A stretch of DNA of 64,000 nt, from positions 7,006,065 to 7,070,064 of the forward strand of contig CM024171.1 of the NCBI GenBank assembly GCA_013433145.1, in the 5' to 3' direction. Below are positions 12,698 through 26,698 of the stretch, in pieces; positions within the stretch are counted from its first letter, which is position 1, and every line of letters begins with the position of its first letter. Position numbers and translations under genes: made by a program. The stretch comes from Ascaris suum. Its lineage: Eukaryota; Nematoda; Chromadorea; Rhabditida; Ascarididae. Under the pieces are notes generated by a model, which did not search any database, was not told where the DNA came from, and was given only the letters and a program-made list of their open reading frames with translations.

Positions 12698-15600
12698 AAT
12701 TGAATTGATTAGCAAACATTTTGTTGTGGCAGGCTTAAAAAGCATGGTTCATTGCTTCTTTCTTGTCCTTATATTTCATGCTACTTGTGGGAAATCGTAG
12801 GCTTTATCTTGCTTGCATGGCATTTTCCTACAATTCATTCTGTGAAGTAGTCCTATTATTTGTACGAGTAGATTGATGGCAATTAATGACATAAAACTTA
12901 ATGAGACCGCGTATCGCCTTTATTTTTCTTCTCGAATAACGCTTGCATCGTAGCTGACATATATGTTTCTCTGCCGCTAATAGATGATAATATTTGTGGT
13001 TTTAATTAAAGGCCATTATAACGTCCTGATGGGATTAACGCCTAAAAAGCCTCAGAACTTTACAGCAATAACTAAATGTTCAATTTCGAAATTGAATGTT
13101 GAGGTACGCTGGATGAAAGATCTACTACTAAGTGCGATGTCAACATCATAACCACAAGGTGGAGCATTTCTACACTGTACACTCCAAAGGCAAGGGGTAG
13201 GAAAGGAGGGGAAAGGGAGAGGGAGGCGCGGCTCTGATGCAGCTGCCCTCATGCTGTCCTGCGGATATAGCCACATCAGTGAGGCACATTACGCCTCGCC
13301 CCCTAAACCGAAAGTTGGGACCATTCTCGCACCATGCTTCATCTTTGCTCCAGGTCTAGCAGTAAACGTGGTCGGTCATAAAGTCACCGACAACGCCTGT
13401 CATATGGCAGAAAATTCTTCCTTTCATGTATGTAGCGAAAAAGAGCTTTGAGGTTGATATACGGAAGCAGTCAGCGACCATTGCTTCCTCAGGTAGTAAA
13501 GCGGAGTATTTCTGGTTGTGATGAGAATCGTTCGACCATTTCATAAATTCGCGCAGCTGCTCATTTAATCAGACACTTATTTTGGACCAACCTGTAAGGT
13601 ACCTCGGCATTTGGCTTGTGCAAACTTCTTCAGTCATTGCGATCAGTGAGCACAGGTGGGATATTTTTTTGGCATAACGCTTCATTTCAGCTGTCCACTT
13701 GAGTGTTTCCGATTAACTTTCGTTGAAGTATTGCTAAGAATTGTTACGAAGACATTATTCTGTCGTTTAGAGAAGTGATATAGGCGTATAATTTTGATAT
13801 GCAGAAATATGTTTAGAAAACATTTTCTCTTTTGTTTTTGTAGGTGAGAGGTGAACAGCCGTTTGCTATATTTGTGAAGGTCATGCTCAAAATGGAGCTT
13901 CAACCATCAATTTGCTGTTCGTTGTGTTCGAAGTGCAAGCTATCGTTTTTTGTACAAAATTTCAACTAGATTTGAGCAAGGAACTTATTAGTAGAGATAT
14001 ATTATACTGTCAAAATTGATCTGTATTGTTGATTGACTGACTGGTAAGTCTAGAGTAAAAAAAAGAGATCAGTGAGCCATGTACAAGAATAACGAGAAAA
14101 CACTGAAGGATATATTGCGATATTCTGAGAAAATTTTAAAAAAAGCGAAAGAAGTAAATATGTTGTGCGAGAGGCTCTTCAAATGTAAGGGTACATAAGT
14201 TAATGAAGTAATAAGTCAACTGTGTCGTTGCATAATAATTTTCATAGAAGATGCGAGTAGTAAGCACGTACACATCGGCTTTTGAGAGCTATGATGGCTT
14301 AGATGTAAGCGTGTACGGCAAACGATGATTCCTTGTCGTCGTGTTCGAGGTGTACTGCCTTGCCCCAGAAGTAAAACACTGAGTCAGCATACTTCAAAAA
14401 ACGCAAACGAAAAAAAGTTGACAGAGAAGCGAGTTTATTTGCACCCGCAGGAATTTCCTGTGCATTTATGTGTTTTATATAAATTTAAGCAAACGGTTGC
14501 TCACACAGGAAAACGCATTATATTATATTCGACAAAATTCCATTAGCTTTCCAGATATTTATGTGGTCAGTTTGTTTAATCGGATTATCTGCTAAAAATT
14601 TATGAAAAATTTTTTCATTCCACCTCACCAAAACTGGAATTGTATTTTTGCCAGTTAAACCTACTTCAGAAGAAAGAAGGAGGAAAAGTTAATTCTTTGT
14701 GAAGAAAATGCAACACTAAGCCAAAGAAATTATGCGCTTTGGCAAAACGCACTAGTTGTTATCCAAAATGACGGTATCACTCTTAGGTGAACTCATACTT
14801 CATTTACTCATTTTCGACGTCTGCATTATCATCGCCAGTTTGGCTTCACAAAAATCTTTTTCCTTGGAAGAATATATCTTTTTTTATTATTATATTTATA
14901 TTTATTGCCTACTGCATAGAAATTCATTTGCAAGAATATCATTTTGTCACTTTTCAATACTTAGAATATGCAGTACCTGGAATGAAATCAATATGGGGAC
15001 GGAATGAAAGGAATTCGATTAAAAAAATTAATGGGAGCACTAAAAAACAAGTAGAGAGTTCGTTAAAAAAGTACTTGGAAATTACAGTGGACTTAGCAAT
15101 CGCATTTTTCGCTATTCCAGTTAATTTTTCTGTGGGGAGATGTTGCGGCACTTAGTAGATGGTGTAATCGCCTAAACATTTTTTCAACTTATCCACTCAC
15201 AGATGCGATATATTTGACCGCATTCTACTACTTAATTGCTTATTTTAAGTACATCTTATATTTGCACTGAAGCCAACCCCAATGATAACTAAGCTTTGAT
15301 AAAATTTTGGAAAGAATACAATTGGCTAAAACTGTGGGGAATACTTTTATTGGTCTTTGAGACACTAAACACGCTGAAGCAGTGCAACATTATTGGATTT
15401 ATTCGGTCTCACTCTTGTTTTCCCTAAACTTCTACTTCATCCTGCAATTCTTTGTCGTAAAGTCCAGTCGGCTTTGAAAGTTCATTTTCTTGAGTTTTAA
15501 GTGTCTTCCATGCCTAAGCTTGAGTTTGACATATATGCTCTTGATTAAGCTTCATACGTTCAATTATTTTTAGCTGGTTTCAAATGTTGCTCTTTCATAT

Positions 15601-17505
15601 CCCTTGCAGTTTCCCCATAACATTCTTTGAGAGTGTACAGGAGGAGTAGCACTTATTTGAAATATTTCACCGCCGTCCATCTGTTAGCTTGTTTACTCAG
15701 CTTCTTCTACATCTTCAGAAGTGTTTCTCTAAAAGATAAGTAAAGACTGTGTTTGCTGAATTTGGTTTGGGAACTTTTTATTTTTAACGTGCAAACGCTG
15801 CAAAAATTAGGCGCCGTTTTAGCAAGGCTATGTACTTCCTCGCTGCATATGAGCGATTCGAATATATGTCCTATTAATCATGCCATAAATGTTAGCTACC
15901 TTCTGCTTTCGTCACTCATATCATATTTGCTTCTTTAATATTCCACAGATGGGTGCACGGTGAATTTGAGAGGTTTATGAAAAAATTTCGGCTAACCATA
16001 GCAAAAAAAAAAAACGATATATCGTATGACAAAAATAAAGACACAGTTAAGCGAGTTGCTGGTGAATCCATTAGCCATGCAAGCGCCGAAATATGAGGCA
16101 ATTTTGCAAAGAAATATGATATGCGAACATAGAGGTTTTGGCAAGGTTCTTCTCATTGCTGTGCTTGTATTTCGTCAAGGACAAAAAAGAGGGAAGGAGA
16201 GTGTGACGTCAATCTAAAATGTTATTTTTTCTTCTTCATTGATGGCTGTAGTCGCTGAAGTTCACTGTTTCCGTCAACAAAACAGAAGAGGAACTGACCG
16301 GAATAAGCGATTGGTTCAACAGAATAAACGAAGAAAAGAACATGGAAATTCGAAAAGTGCAGTCATAGCAACGAAAGTTTTTCAAAAAATATATCAATGT
16401 CAGCACTCGACTACTTGAAAATCTTTCTGTCACTTTTTTTTACAAAAACTTCCAAAAAATTCTCTCACTGAATGCAAGTCCGACTTTTGTATGCAGATAC
16501 CGGAGGTCCGCATAAGTAAAAATTTCAAAGTAAATCTCTCGCTTTTCCAAGCATCTTTAAACTGATGTCTTATGCCCTCGGGTAAAGCATGATAGCCATA
16601 AACTTTCCATGGTTAAAAAATATTTATGGGTATATTTCCAGTCAAAGTTGTACGACATCTTCCATAAAAAGAAACCACAGTTTCTGCGCCATTCCTTTCG
16701 TGCGTAAAAATCGCTCTGGTTATAATGTAATTCCTTTTTTTCTTTTCTTGTGTAATCCTTCCAGGCCTTTTTTCCACGAAATCTGAGGAAAGTACCGCGA
16801 TATTCACGTATGATCCGTTCTCCGTTTGCTTTCGCCTCGATTAAACCTCGAAGTGAAAGATCGATGCACCGCAGATAGAGACTCGTACATCGGGTTTTAG
16901 CGATTTTCCATTTTGAAGTTTATTCTCGGTGCCACTTGCGATAGGTGTATGAATTCACAAATATTCACTTTCTTATGAGCTATTAAATTGGTAATATGAG
17001 GGTAGGAGAGACTTAAAAGTGGGCATAAAGCTTTGTGCCGACGATTAAAAGGTTTCCATGCATAGACATTCTAATGACGAGAACTGCTAGAGTTACAATT
17101 AATGCCAACATGGGTTGGTGTACTGGTATTTTTTGAACGCGGGGGAGAGGGGGGATGGAGGAGCGATGGTGCAACGAAAATAGGTTGGGAACAGAGGCGT
17201 CCTGATTTCTATCTCTTTGATGCGAGGAGCGTTATGTACTCTCAAATTTTTTCTTCACGACAATATGAAGACCTTATTTCTCTATAGCATCACGGAATTT
17301 TGCGTAGTTCTTTGAGTGTACTAAGAAATGAATTCTTGAAACAATTTAAGCAATCTTCACGCACAAATATCCGGATAAGGTGTCATTTGCTCACGTTTCC
17401 AGCCGAGTTGGGGTTGTAGTGGAACGACCAACCAGAAAGGGAAGAAAGGCGGAACGGCTAGAAAGGGAGGGAGTGGTTTTCCGAGCACCAACTTTTATGC
17501 CGAGA

Positions 17506-17516
17506 GGGGGGGGGGG
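17506..17516 (+). repeat. G-tract, 11 nt
   Basis: A homopolymer G run inside a purine-rich patch (about 17410-17540). G-quadruplex-capable. Confidence 0.9.
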
Positions 17517-20180
17517 TGTGAGGGAAGGGAAAAATATCACACTGCCAAGTAGAAAATGAGGTGGGGTTGCCGGCCTTATTGCTAGCTTATTCCTTGAGTG
17601 CACCAATAAAATGCAGTGTTGAAGTATTGCACTTTTCGGCGTTAAGATTCTTCATTGAGACTCGTATTGCATGGATAGGAATTTGTGTTAACTTTAAACT
17701 AGAAAAGGCTTATTAATGCGGTTTGAGAAATATGGCCATTATTTTATGAGAAGCTATCGTTTATGAATATGTGGAATGCATACAGAGCACGCAACAACGG
17801 AGATGCAGTTCACCCAAGTCACACACTAGTATTGGGTCGCAAGAGTGATTAGTGTGCATAGGTTGTGAAGGACATCTTTTAGCTGGGACGCGTACCGAAA
17901 TAGATGCCACATTTCGCTCGCCTCATGTACGTTGGGATCTTTCTCTGCAGTGCAAATTTTTCGTCGATTATACGAAAAACCGATTCGCCGATCATTTCAT
18001 GTTTATGTTGCGTTCATCGAGAAATATTCTAGCGATGGGAACTTGAGCATAGCACTTTCATTGAGAATTCGTGTATTTTGCTAACAACATAGAAAGGGAC
18101 TGATTGAAAAGTTCGTTAAGTGTTTATGATCAGAATTCACTTAAACCCGCCTTTTGAAATAGTCTTCAGCATATCTGGCTTGGTGATACTGACAGCTTTG
18201 ACTAATGTTAAAATCAAATGTTTGTAATGTTATATTTAAGAAAATAAAATACTTTGCTGGAATGTTCGAAGAACTTCCACTAAAAAGTTTTATCTTTGAA
18301 CTTCCTGTGTTGTCTTATATGTGATATTTAGTTACTGTAAAGACACAAACTCGTTTTTTTTATTATACTTTAAACTCATTACAATAGATCTAAGAGGTCA
18401 GAAACCTTGGAAATGCCATCACTTCATGTTAAGAGTTAGAAAAATAAGCGAACGGTTAGAACAAAGAAGCTTTGCTTCTCTTATATTTATTTCATGAGAA
18501 ATTGACGATTGCCCTTGCCCATTGCCCAACAATAAAATCGATGCGACGAATGCCACCCAACACGGAAATCCTTGCCCATTTGGCGCTCATTCAACATTTG
18601 CCAAGCTACGTTCATTGCCTATTTTTGTTCTTGCAGTCGTTATCTTATCTTCTGTATAATGTGTAAATGCCGATATGGTATTTCGTGGTGTGAATGTGGG
18701 CCTGTTTTTTGGCAATATAAATATCGTAGTGCCTAGTTAACAGTCGATTAACATGATGAGGCAAATGCACAGTTAATGCACAGTCCGTGCACATACGTTG
18801 TAAGGTTTGGAAGATCACGATAAGGTCATATGTACATTTTGATTTCACAGATTATTCGAGTTGAACAGTACAATTGCTGCTTTTTTTCCTAAGCCACTAA
18901 AAACATAAATCACAACTAATTTTGCGCAGATATGTATTCGAAACTTCTCATCTGATATTTCAATTAATAGTATTTCAAAAGTACTCAAGTATTTTTGAGG
19001 AAATGTAAGATAGCTGCATTTTGCTTTTCAAAGGTGGTGAAGTTTACATACGCTAGAATGGTCATAGGCTCAATGCTCTCTCAAAGTGGACGTAGGAAAG
19101 AGAAATCGTTCATAAATTATAACGCTCCCTCGTCAACTTCTTATCTTAAACTCGTTGCTTAATTAAGCATTTTATAATTAGTGAAAGGTAAAGATCAAAG
19201 GAATTTGTACTGTGTGATTGACGTAGGGGTACAACTTGACGATATTCAGGCAGTTCAAGTGATTTGCACGCTCGAGTATTGTTCACATTTTTATGCGACA
19301 TGCTCAATGAAATCATGATAGATTGCGCTTGTGGGATAGTATTATGTGATAGCGATTTAATCGTTATTCGTTCGACATAATTGCTCAGCAGGCTTCAGAC
19401 CGGTCGTGGTTGTGGCGAGCTGCCCTTTCAACGATAAAGCAACGTCGGCATTCACGCGTAAATGGCGTTGTCCTTTTTCAACGCTCTTTTATTTAATTCA
19501 AAAGTTGGCAGTTTGCGCATCATTCAACTTCACTCTTTGAAATCGCTAAGCATTCTTGCATTACTATGTACATAGGTACTTGTCCATTTTTACGACAGTA
19601 GTTCATCGTGATTGATTCTATTTATGCAAATATCTCTTTTCGCCTTTTGAGATTTTCATATTCATTACCATGAATTGACACGCGACTTTGTTGTTGTCCC
19701 TTTTTCTCATCATATTGTTATACTATTTTTATCAGTGTTACTACTGTTATTGTTGTTAGTGCTGTTATTATAAATGCTTCTCGCTTCACAATCCTGATAT
19801 AAGTTGTTTCACTGGGAGGTGGTTGCTTAATTTTTTTTCGTATAGTTGTTGCGGCTTGAGGTTTTTATGGTTTATGTTATCCTTGTGAAAACACCGATCT
19901 GACTTGCCAGCTGAGGACACTGGTTTAAGAAAGCAGAATTTTGAAAGTAAGGGTCGCGATTGATTTAAAAATTCTTCTCCCACTATGTGTTTGCCATGCC
20001 GTTTAGTGTAACTTATCTTCGATTAGATGATCACACTCATTTTTTACTTTCTGCTTTTTTGCTCTTAATGTGTGGCTAGAAAGGGTAGCAGGAAAGGTAG
20101 GGTAATGGCAGGTTTGAACTTTTTCCTTTTCTTTTGACATTTTCGTAGCGAACAACAATAACAGCAACAGTAATGTCTCG

Positions 20181-20285
20181 GCGGAAAGAATCTCTGTGGA
20201 CGGGACAGGATCTCGGTATTGAAAGAATCTCTGTGGACGGCGGAAAGAAAGAATCTCTGTGGACGAGACAGGATCTCGGTGTTGA
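20181..20285. repeat. short imperfect tandem repeat
   Basis: Three copies of a GAAAGAATCTCTGTGGACG core. The first and third carry the extension GACAGGATCTCGGT; the middle one is truncated. Units are about 40, 22 and 43 bp. Confidence 0.85.
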
Positions 20286-22699
20286 CGTTTATGTAATGAT
20301 TAGTTTGCAGGATGCAAATTTTTTTTTTCATTTATTTTTACGCTTATGAGTGCCCATTCATTTTATTACCGTGTTCGGGAATGAGATGTTTTCCGGGCAG
20401 ATTATATTGTCACACTGGCGGGATTTTCTAACATAGAAGGTACGCCTTACAAAGCTTACTCTTTCTTCATTCTCTTCGTTTTCTTGAGAACAACGAGAAA
20501 ATTGAGTGGTGCCATTCAACTGGGGTTTCTCACATATCATGAACTCGTGTTAGAAAATTCAACAATTGTACCTCTTTTTAGAGTTCTTCACGCTGCGTTG
20601 GGTTGATAACGGTTTATTATATTTGATAACAGTTTCTACTGCGTTAGAAACATGCAGACTGAAAGTTATTTTATCGGTTATGCGAGCGGAAAACATCCAT
20701 CATTGAAGACAGTATGTTTCCTAAAAATGTCATCTTCACATTTGACAGCTAGAAAGCAATATTTGCTTATCCACTCATTGCTTTTTGCTTCCAAGCTTCC
20801 ATTTCCTTCTGAATCTAATTACTAAAGAGCCTTTTTCAGCTGACATCAAATTCATTTCATTTCAGCCTTCATATTTATTCTCCTCGCTTGATTTTCATTT
20901 AGATCGTTTTTATCTTTCAAGAATTGCGTTTAAACTTGCAATGATTTTGTTGTGTCGATGGAGAAGCTTTGAGCTCAATCATCGTCTTATTATTTCTTAC
21001 ACCAGTGAGATTGGTTATTTTTCGCGCATAATCTACTGGAGCATTTTCTGATTGAATGCGATACAGTAGTTCAAAAATCATACTAGTGAAGCTAAAATAA
21101 ATATTCGCTCTGTGGTGACAAAATAGATTCAAAATTTCACTCATTAAGCCTTTATTCGGAGCTCATGCCTTAAGAATCATCCTTCTTTTATTTACTTGTT
21201 TTATGCTGCTGCTTAATAGAATTTTTCATCGTTGATTTCGTCGTAGTTCTAATTCAAACAAATTTCATAGCAATTGGCGCATAACCGGCGTTAAATTAGA
21301 ATGAGTATTGTCTGGGACGAGAACACGAGTATTGTCTTTGTTTGATGCACTTCTTTGTTCTTTTTCAACCTTTTCTCATCATGCACTCTCAGCATTCTGT
21401 TCACAATTCACCGCAACTCTTTGAGTCGAAAGATTTTTGCAGAAAGCCAATTTCGCTTTCGCATCAAGGTCGCATTCATAATGTATTCAGTCTAGGCTCA
21501 TCTTCGGCTCGTTAAACGCACAGCTGACCCACTCGCGATAGAACGATCGGCAATTGATGCTCATCATTGTAGCCGGAGTTTTGGGACTGAAAAACGACAA
21601 GTAAGCGGAGAAGTGAGTGACGACAAAATGGAGAGCATCTTCATGAAGACGGAGTATAATAGGTCGTATTAGACATTTTGTCATAGAAACAGGGCATTCC
21701 AGAGTAATGCACAAAAAGTTTCAAAAACCTGAAACTGAACTCAACAATGGAGGAGGAGGAGTGGAGGGAGGGCCTTTTGTCTTACGATACTGAACCCAAA
21801 AATTCCAATAAAAAACCTCTTCTTTTTTCATTGCGATAGTTGCCGTACTAGTGCATGAAAGTTTATTTCTGATTTAATTCTGTGCGACAAAAGTTCCAGC
21901 TGAACTAGAAGTTTGTTTTCGAACAGCGACGGTACGTTTAAATAACGATGGAGATTTTTTCTACCGAAGTCTGCCGAAGTAATTTGGAAGTAATTTTTTT
22001 CATTGCCGCGTTTTTGCGAGATTTGTCGTATTGTTTTTAACGAAATTACATGCACAGCAATCGTGATAGGCGGAGTGGAGATTCTTACATGTTACTTTAA
22101 AAGATTAGGAAATAACACACCGAAGCCAGTAATTTTATATAAAAAAGATTGGTCATAGCGATCTATTTAATGGGACGTGAAAAGCATCCGTTTCAAATAG
22201 CTCTTAATATTAAGTGGCCGATAATAAAAAGCGAGGTGGTTTCTGTGATTGCCACAGGTTTTGCATCTCTGCAGTATCTTGAGTGCTTTGAAAAAACTTC
22301 GCGTTCTGAACAATCTTTGGGGACGGTGCTACTCATGAGATGAAGATTTTTCGGGCAAGCGCCTTTGTTAGCCTCTTCAAAGCGTCTTGCTAATCGCTCT
22401 TTTTGAGTTTTGATAGCAACCACAGCTGTGTGACGTTGCTAAAAGCAAATTAATTATTCTTAATGACTGTTCAAACAGGTTTGTTCTGTAGGAAATGGTT
22501 TCCCTTTGTGCTGACTTTCCTTTTGTAAAGAATGAATTTCTCAAGGGCGTTGACTTTTAATTTGCAGTCTGAGGCTCTTAAACACGAAGTATGTGGAAGG
22601 TTTTGGGAAATTCCGTGGTTCTGGACGGTAATTTTGGCATGACCGACTTTTCATCCCTTTCATAATGCTATCTAGAATCAGTAATGGAAAGATGTGGGT

Positions 22700-22711
22700 G
22701 GGGGGGGGGGG
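22700..22711 (+). repeat. G-tract, 12 nt
   Basis: A homopolymer G run preceded by GTGGGT. Confidence 0.9.
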
Positions 22712-25700
22712 TTGATGAAGAAGGTGGAATAAAGTAATAAGACTTATGAAGTTTTGGCACATGGCAACTGTCAGTAGCTCGCCACTGTTTCAATGTGGGT
22801 AGTTAGAAAGTGTCTTTTTCAACTATAACGCCAATACAGAGGCAGTTGCTCCATGTAGTAGCAAATGTTAGCTTTTCTTGATACTGCTGCAATTTTTGAC
22901 CAAGTGCTCCTGAGGACATGCGTTTTCACTCGAAAATCGAACACCTCATCCGTACTTTGCATACTCATATCTTGGCTTAAATGAATATGCCTCCTTTTTC
23001 CCTCATTCTTCTCTTCAAAGTACGCTTCCGTTTTGTTTGTCTAAATAATCATTTTTTTACCCACAGTTATTTCTATGATATTTTATACTCGTTTTATGCT
23101 CATATTTTCCTCAATTATTCTCGCAATATTTTCATATGATTTGCCGTCACCTCCATGAAATTTCTTTGCTGTTGAAGTTTCTGGTGCAATATTTGCTCGC
23201 ATTGATAAATTGCACCTTTCGGTTGCCTCGAGGTCACAGTTTTTTTCTCATTAAGAATATTTTTAATTGACACTGGTCACGATGATCCATTGTGATGATT
23301 GGCAGCACACTGCGCGACGATGACCTTTAGAGAGACATTACTCCTTTGCTTAGAGCATGCCTTCGACTCGGAAGTCACCACAGTCGTTTCGCTAACGGAT
23401 GTCTTCTCATCTTATTATGGTAACTGCGTACTGGAAATGATCTATGCAAACTGTCAACCTAAATTTTTCGAATATATCCTCAGCTATTTGTTCTAGAACT
23501 ACTGTAAATAAATAAACACTTGTTGAGATAAAGTTCGCCAACAGTGTTTGATTCCATCTAAATTTTTTTATGGCAAGCGAAAGACGGCTCCAGAACGAAA
23601 AATTAACAGGAATGTAGATCGCAATCTAGTGCTGCGTAATCTAGCGCTCTAAGTTGCTTCTTTGACACTTTAAGTGCTCAGTTCGATGATGTTTGAGCGC
23701 GAAATTCGGCGGCTACTTTTCTGCATTGCTGCTTGTTTTAATTTCCTTCCCCATATGTAAATATCCTTTATCTCAAACTCCGCAACAGTCGTCCTGAATT
23801 GGCCAGTCCGATGATTGTTATAAATTAGATGATATGTGCAAAAAGTTGAATAATGTAGATGACTCTCCTATCCGAATTTTGTATTTGAAATGAATTTTTC
23901 TTCTTCATACAAGACTTTCGAGTATTTATTCTTGTACTTGTTGACTGGAGTTCCAAATCGCGTCTTTAAAAGATTGGGAATATGAATTTTTCTATCCTAC
24001 TCGTAATACACGAATGCAAATCGACGCCATAAATGCTTCATTTTGGACACCTATAAATTCCTGCGTGAGGTTTATTTACTTGAGCTTAGTGCAGCAGTGC
24101 ATAATTAGGACAGAATCGGGCAACTTTGTTATTACTGTTTGTCATCTGTTGTTGCGTTCAGCTGGTCAATTTATTTCTTGTCATTTCGAACAATATTAAT
24201 GTTTGATTATGATGAGGAAATTTGCAAAAATGTGCGCTCTTTTCGGGCTGCTTAGCGCTTTTTGCACATTTTGTGAAAGCGGGTTGTTATAGATTTGTGA
24301 AAGCTCCAGGTTTGTAAACGAGTCTGAGTATTTGTTTGTCTATTACGTGCCTTTTATTTTGGTATCAACAGAAGCGACGAGAGTAAGTTCGATCGAAAAT
24401 ATCCTCAGGTTTTTGAAGTATTTCATTCTTATCAGTCGTTTTCTGTATAAATTGTTTGCAGTTAAATACTAAGCAAACTTACAAGCAGTTGACTACTAAG
24501 CAAGAAAGAACTCACAAGAAAGGATTCATGCAGCGATGTAGCAACTGGCATTGTTTCATTGTTGTTTTACGTCGTAGCGAATATATTCACAAAGCGCATC
24601 GTAGCGACTGTATGTCTATATTTATGTCATCACTCAGGAAAATTTGAAGGTCTAAAGCATGATTTTTTCGCGTGTCTCTAAAGCTGTGATTCTATAGATT
24701 TCACGTAAAAAGCGAGTATAAATTTTCTTGCTTAAATCGAGTACTGAATGTTTCTCAAAAAGAGGATAGTACTGTCATGTAGGTAGAGTGCCAAAGGATT
24801 ACCGTAGCTGGAAGGAAAGAGATCTCAACCGGTTAGTGAGGTCAAGGGAGCAGTAAAGATTTCAACTTAATGAGATGACTGAGGTGAAACAATTTTGTTG
24901 TGTGATCGATATTGCCTATCTGTAACTACAGGTGCAGAGAAATGCGCAACGGGGATATTGTTTACAAAAAAGACTAAAGTTTCTTTCCATGTTGAGGCTC
25001 TTTTTACACGACAACAAATAACTCCCCTCCAACATTTTGTTCACTTTCGTTTATTTTGTTATTATAGTTGTTTTCATGCCGACTCCTATTCAAAATGCAA
25101 AAAAAAATCGTAGCATGCCAACTGTAAAGCAAAGTTTTTCTTGCGATTTTGTTTTGGAAGTTTTGGAAAGTGGGATTTGGGAAAAGTTAGGGGACAGCAG
25201 GGAACTTTGTTTTCGATTTACGTCAACCTTATCTTTTCTAAGTCAGAAGGTGCAGGTACAGTGGATTTGATACAACTCATATTAAGCTTTCACATTTCTG
25301 CTTTGCCCTTACGATAAATTTTTTTTTGTAAGTATTTTGAATTTAGCCGATTATCCGTTGCTTGGAACTAGGGCCTTTTCTGTTTTGCTAAACTGAGATG
25401 AAATTTTCGAACGATGTACGAGTTCTAGTGGATAATTGTTTAGATGAAGACGGATTTTGGTGATTCGTTTTCTTTGCTATCCTTATTACACTATAAGGAT
25501 CGGAAGATTTGGCATCGTGAGCGTACCGTACAAGTTTGATTGGCACGCATTCACATAGACACAGTGAAGTGTCGGCACTTATGTTCCAAGAAACACACGC
25601 GTTTGGCATTGCGCCAATTTAATGATCGGCCGATACTTAAGCATTGCGTTACGTAAGGATAGAAGCGTGACCGTTAGCGTTGTGTTGAATGTTGCTTATT

Positions 25701-26649
25701 AATTTTAGTTCAAGATCACTGTATTTGCTCCGAGGAAATGGCTCAAAATGTTACCAAACGTTCAATTCATCATTTTACGTTTGAATCCATGCGACTTTCG
25801 GTCGTGTTACAATTGCCAATTTCAAATCGGCATTTGTACGTTCTTTCTGCCTTGATTATTTCTTACCACTGAAGTTGGAGTTTCTTTCCGTTGGCACATG
25901 AGAGAGAGCAGCAAATTTGTTGGATCGCAGCTTCCCTCTTCTGAGCTTCTACTTCCCTCTTTTCGAAAAAGGGCCGTGGTTGTGCTCATCTACGTTTCCT
26001 ACGTTTCCTAGTTTCAATTTATAAGCAGCAAAATCAAATCTGGCAGATATGAGCGGTATCTATACACATATTTCGGACTCACTTCCCTTTAAATTGCTCA
26101 TGTTTGTCCAGATTTTGGGCGTTTAGAGGTGCAGTAAAATTTGGTGGTCAATTTTTGCTCTATGCGCGCTCGAATACAGGGTAATAACTATGTTTTGTTG
26201 AGATTTACAAAATTTGGTGCTGAAGCGTGCAGTAGCCATTGTTTCTTTGTTTTACGACATTCATGTAATAAGCATTATCATAACTATATGCTTATGATGC
26301 CAATTTTTTGCTTCGCCTTTCTGCCCTTTTTCGTTGAGGAACTCTAGAAAATGGCCGCTTTGTCGTTATAGAATACGTGTAAAGCGCAAGAAAATATTTG
26401 ACTATAAATTGAAAACTGACTGTGAATGTTGTAAACAGTGAATGAAATAATGAACATACTTGTGTTCTTTTAGTGACCTCTCGTCAGCCTTTAAGTATCT
26501 CTTTCGCATTTCACTGTCTTTTGTATCACACCAAAGGGAGTTGAGAATAAAGTGAAATTTGGTAGTGTGTCGTAAATTCGTTCGCAGGCCTTCAAACTGA
26601 CCTTTTTGAATTCGCTTCTTTTAAGTTCGTAACTCATTTCATACTAACA

Positions 26650-26698
26650 CTGAATTGTACTACTGATACTACTGATAGCGCTGAATTGTGCTACTGAT
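26650..26698. repeat. direct repeat of 18 bp
   Basis: CTGAATTGTACTACTGAT at 26650-26667 recurs at 26681-26698 with one substitution, separated by 13 bp that contain another ACTGAT. Confidence 0.8.

Noticed and set aside
14787..15155. 122-codon + frame with a hydrophobic N-terminal half
   Set aside because: The hydrophobicity comes from a T-rich stretch (about 14870-14915); no family, no flanking exons.
23307..23418. Exon-like open stretch between TTGGCAG and GTAACTG
   Set aside because: Single isolated candidate without family resemblance; splice-like motifs are common by chance.
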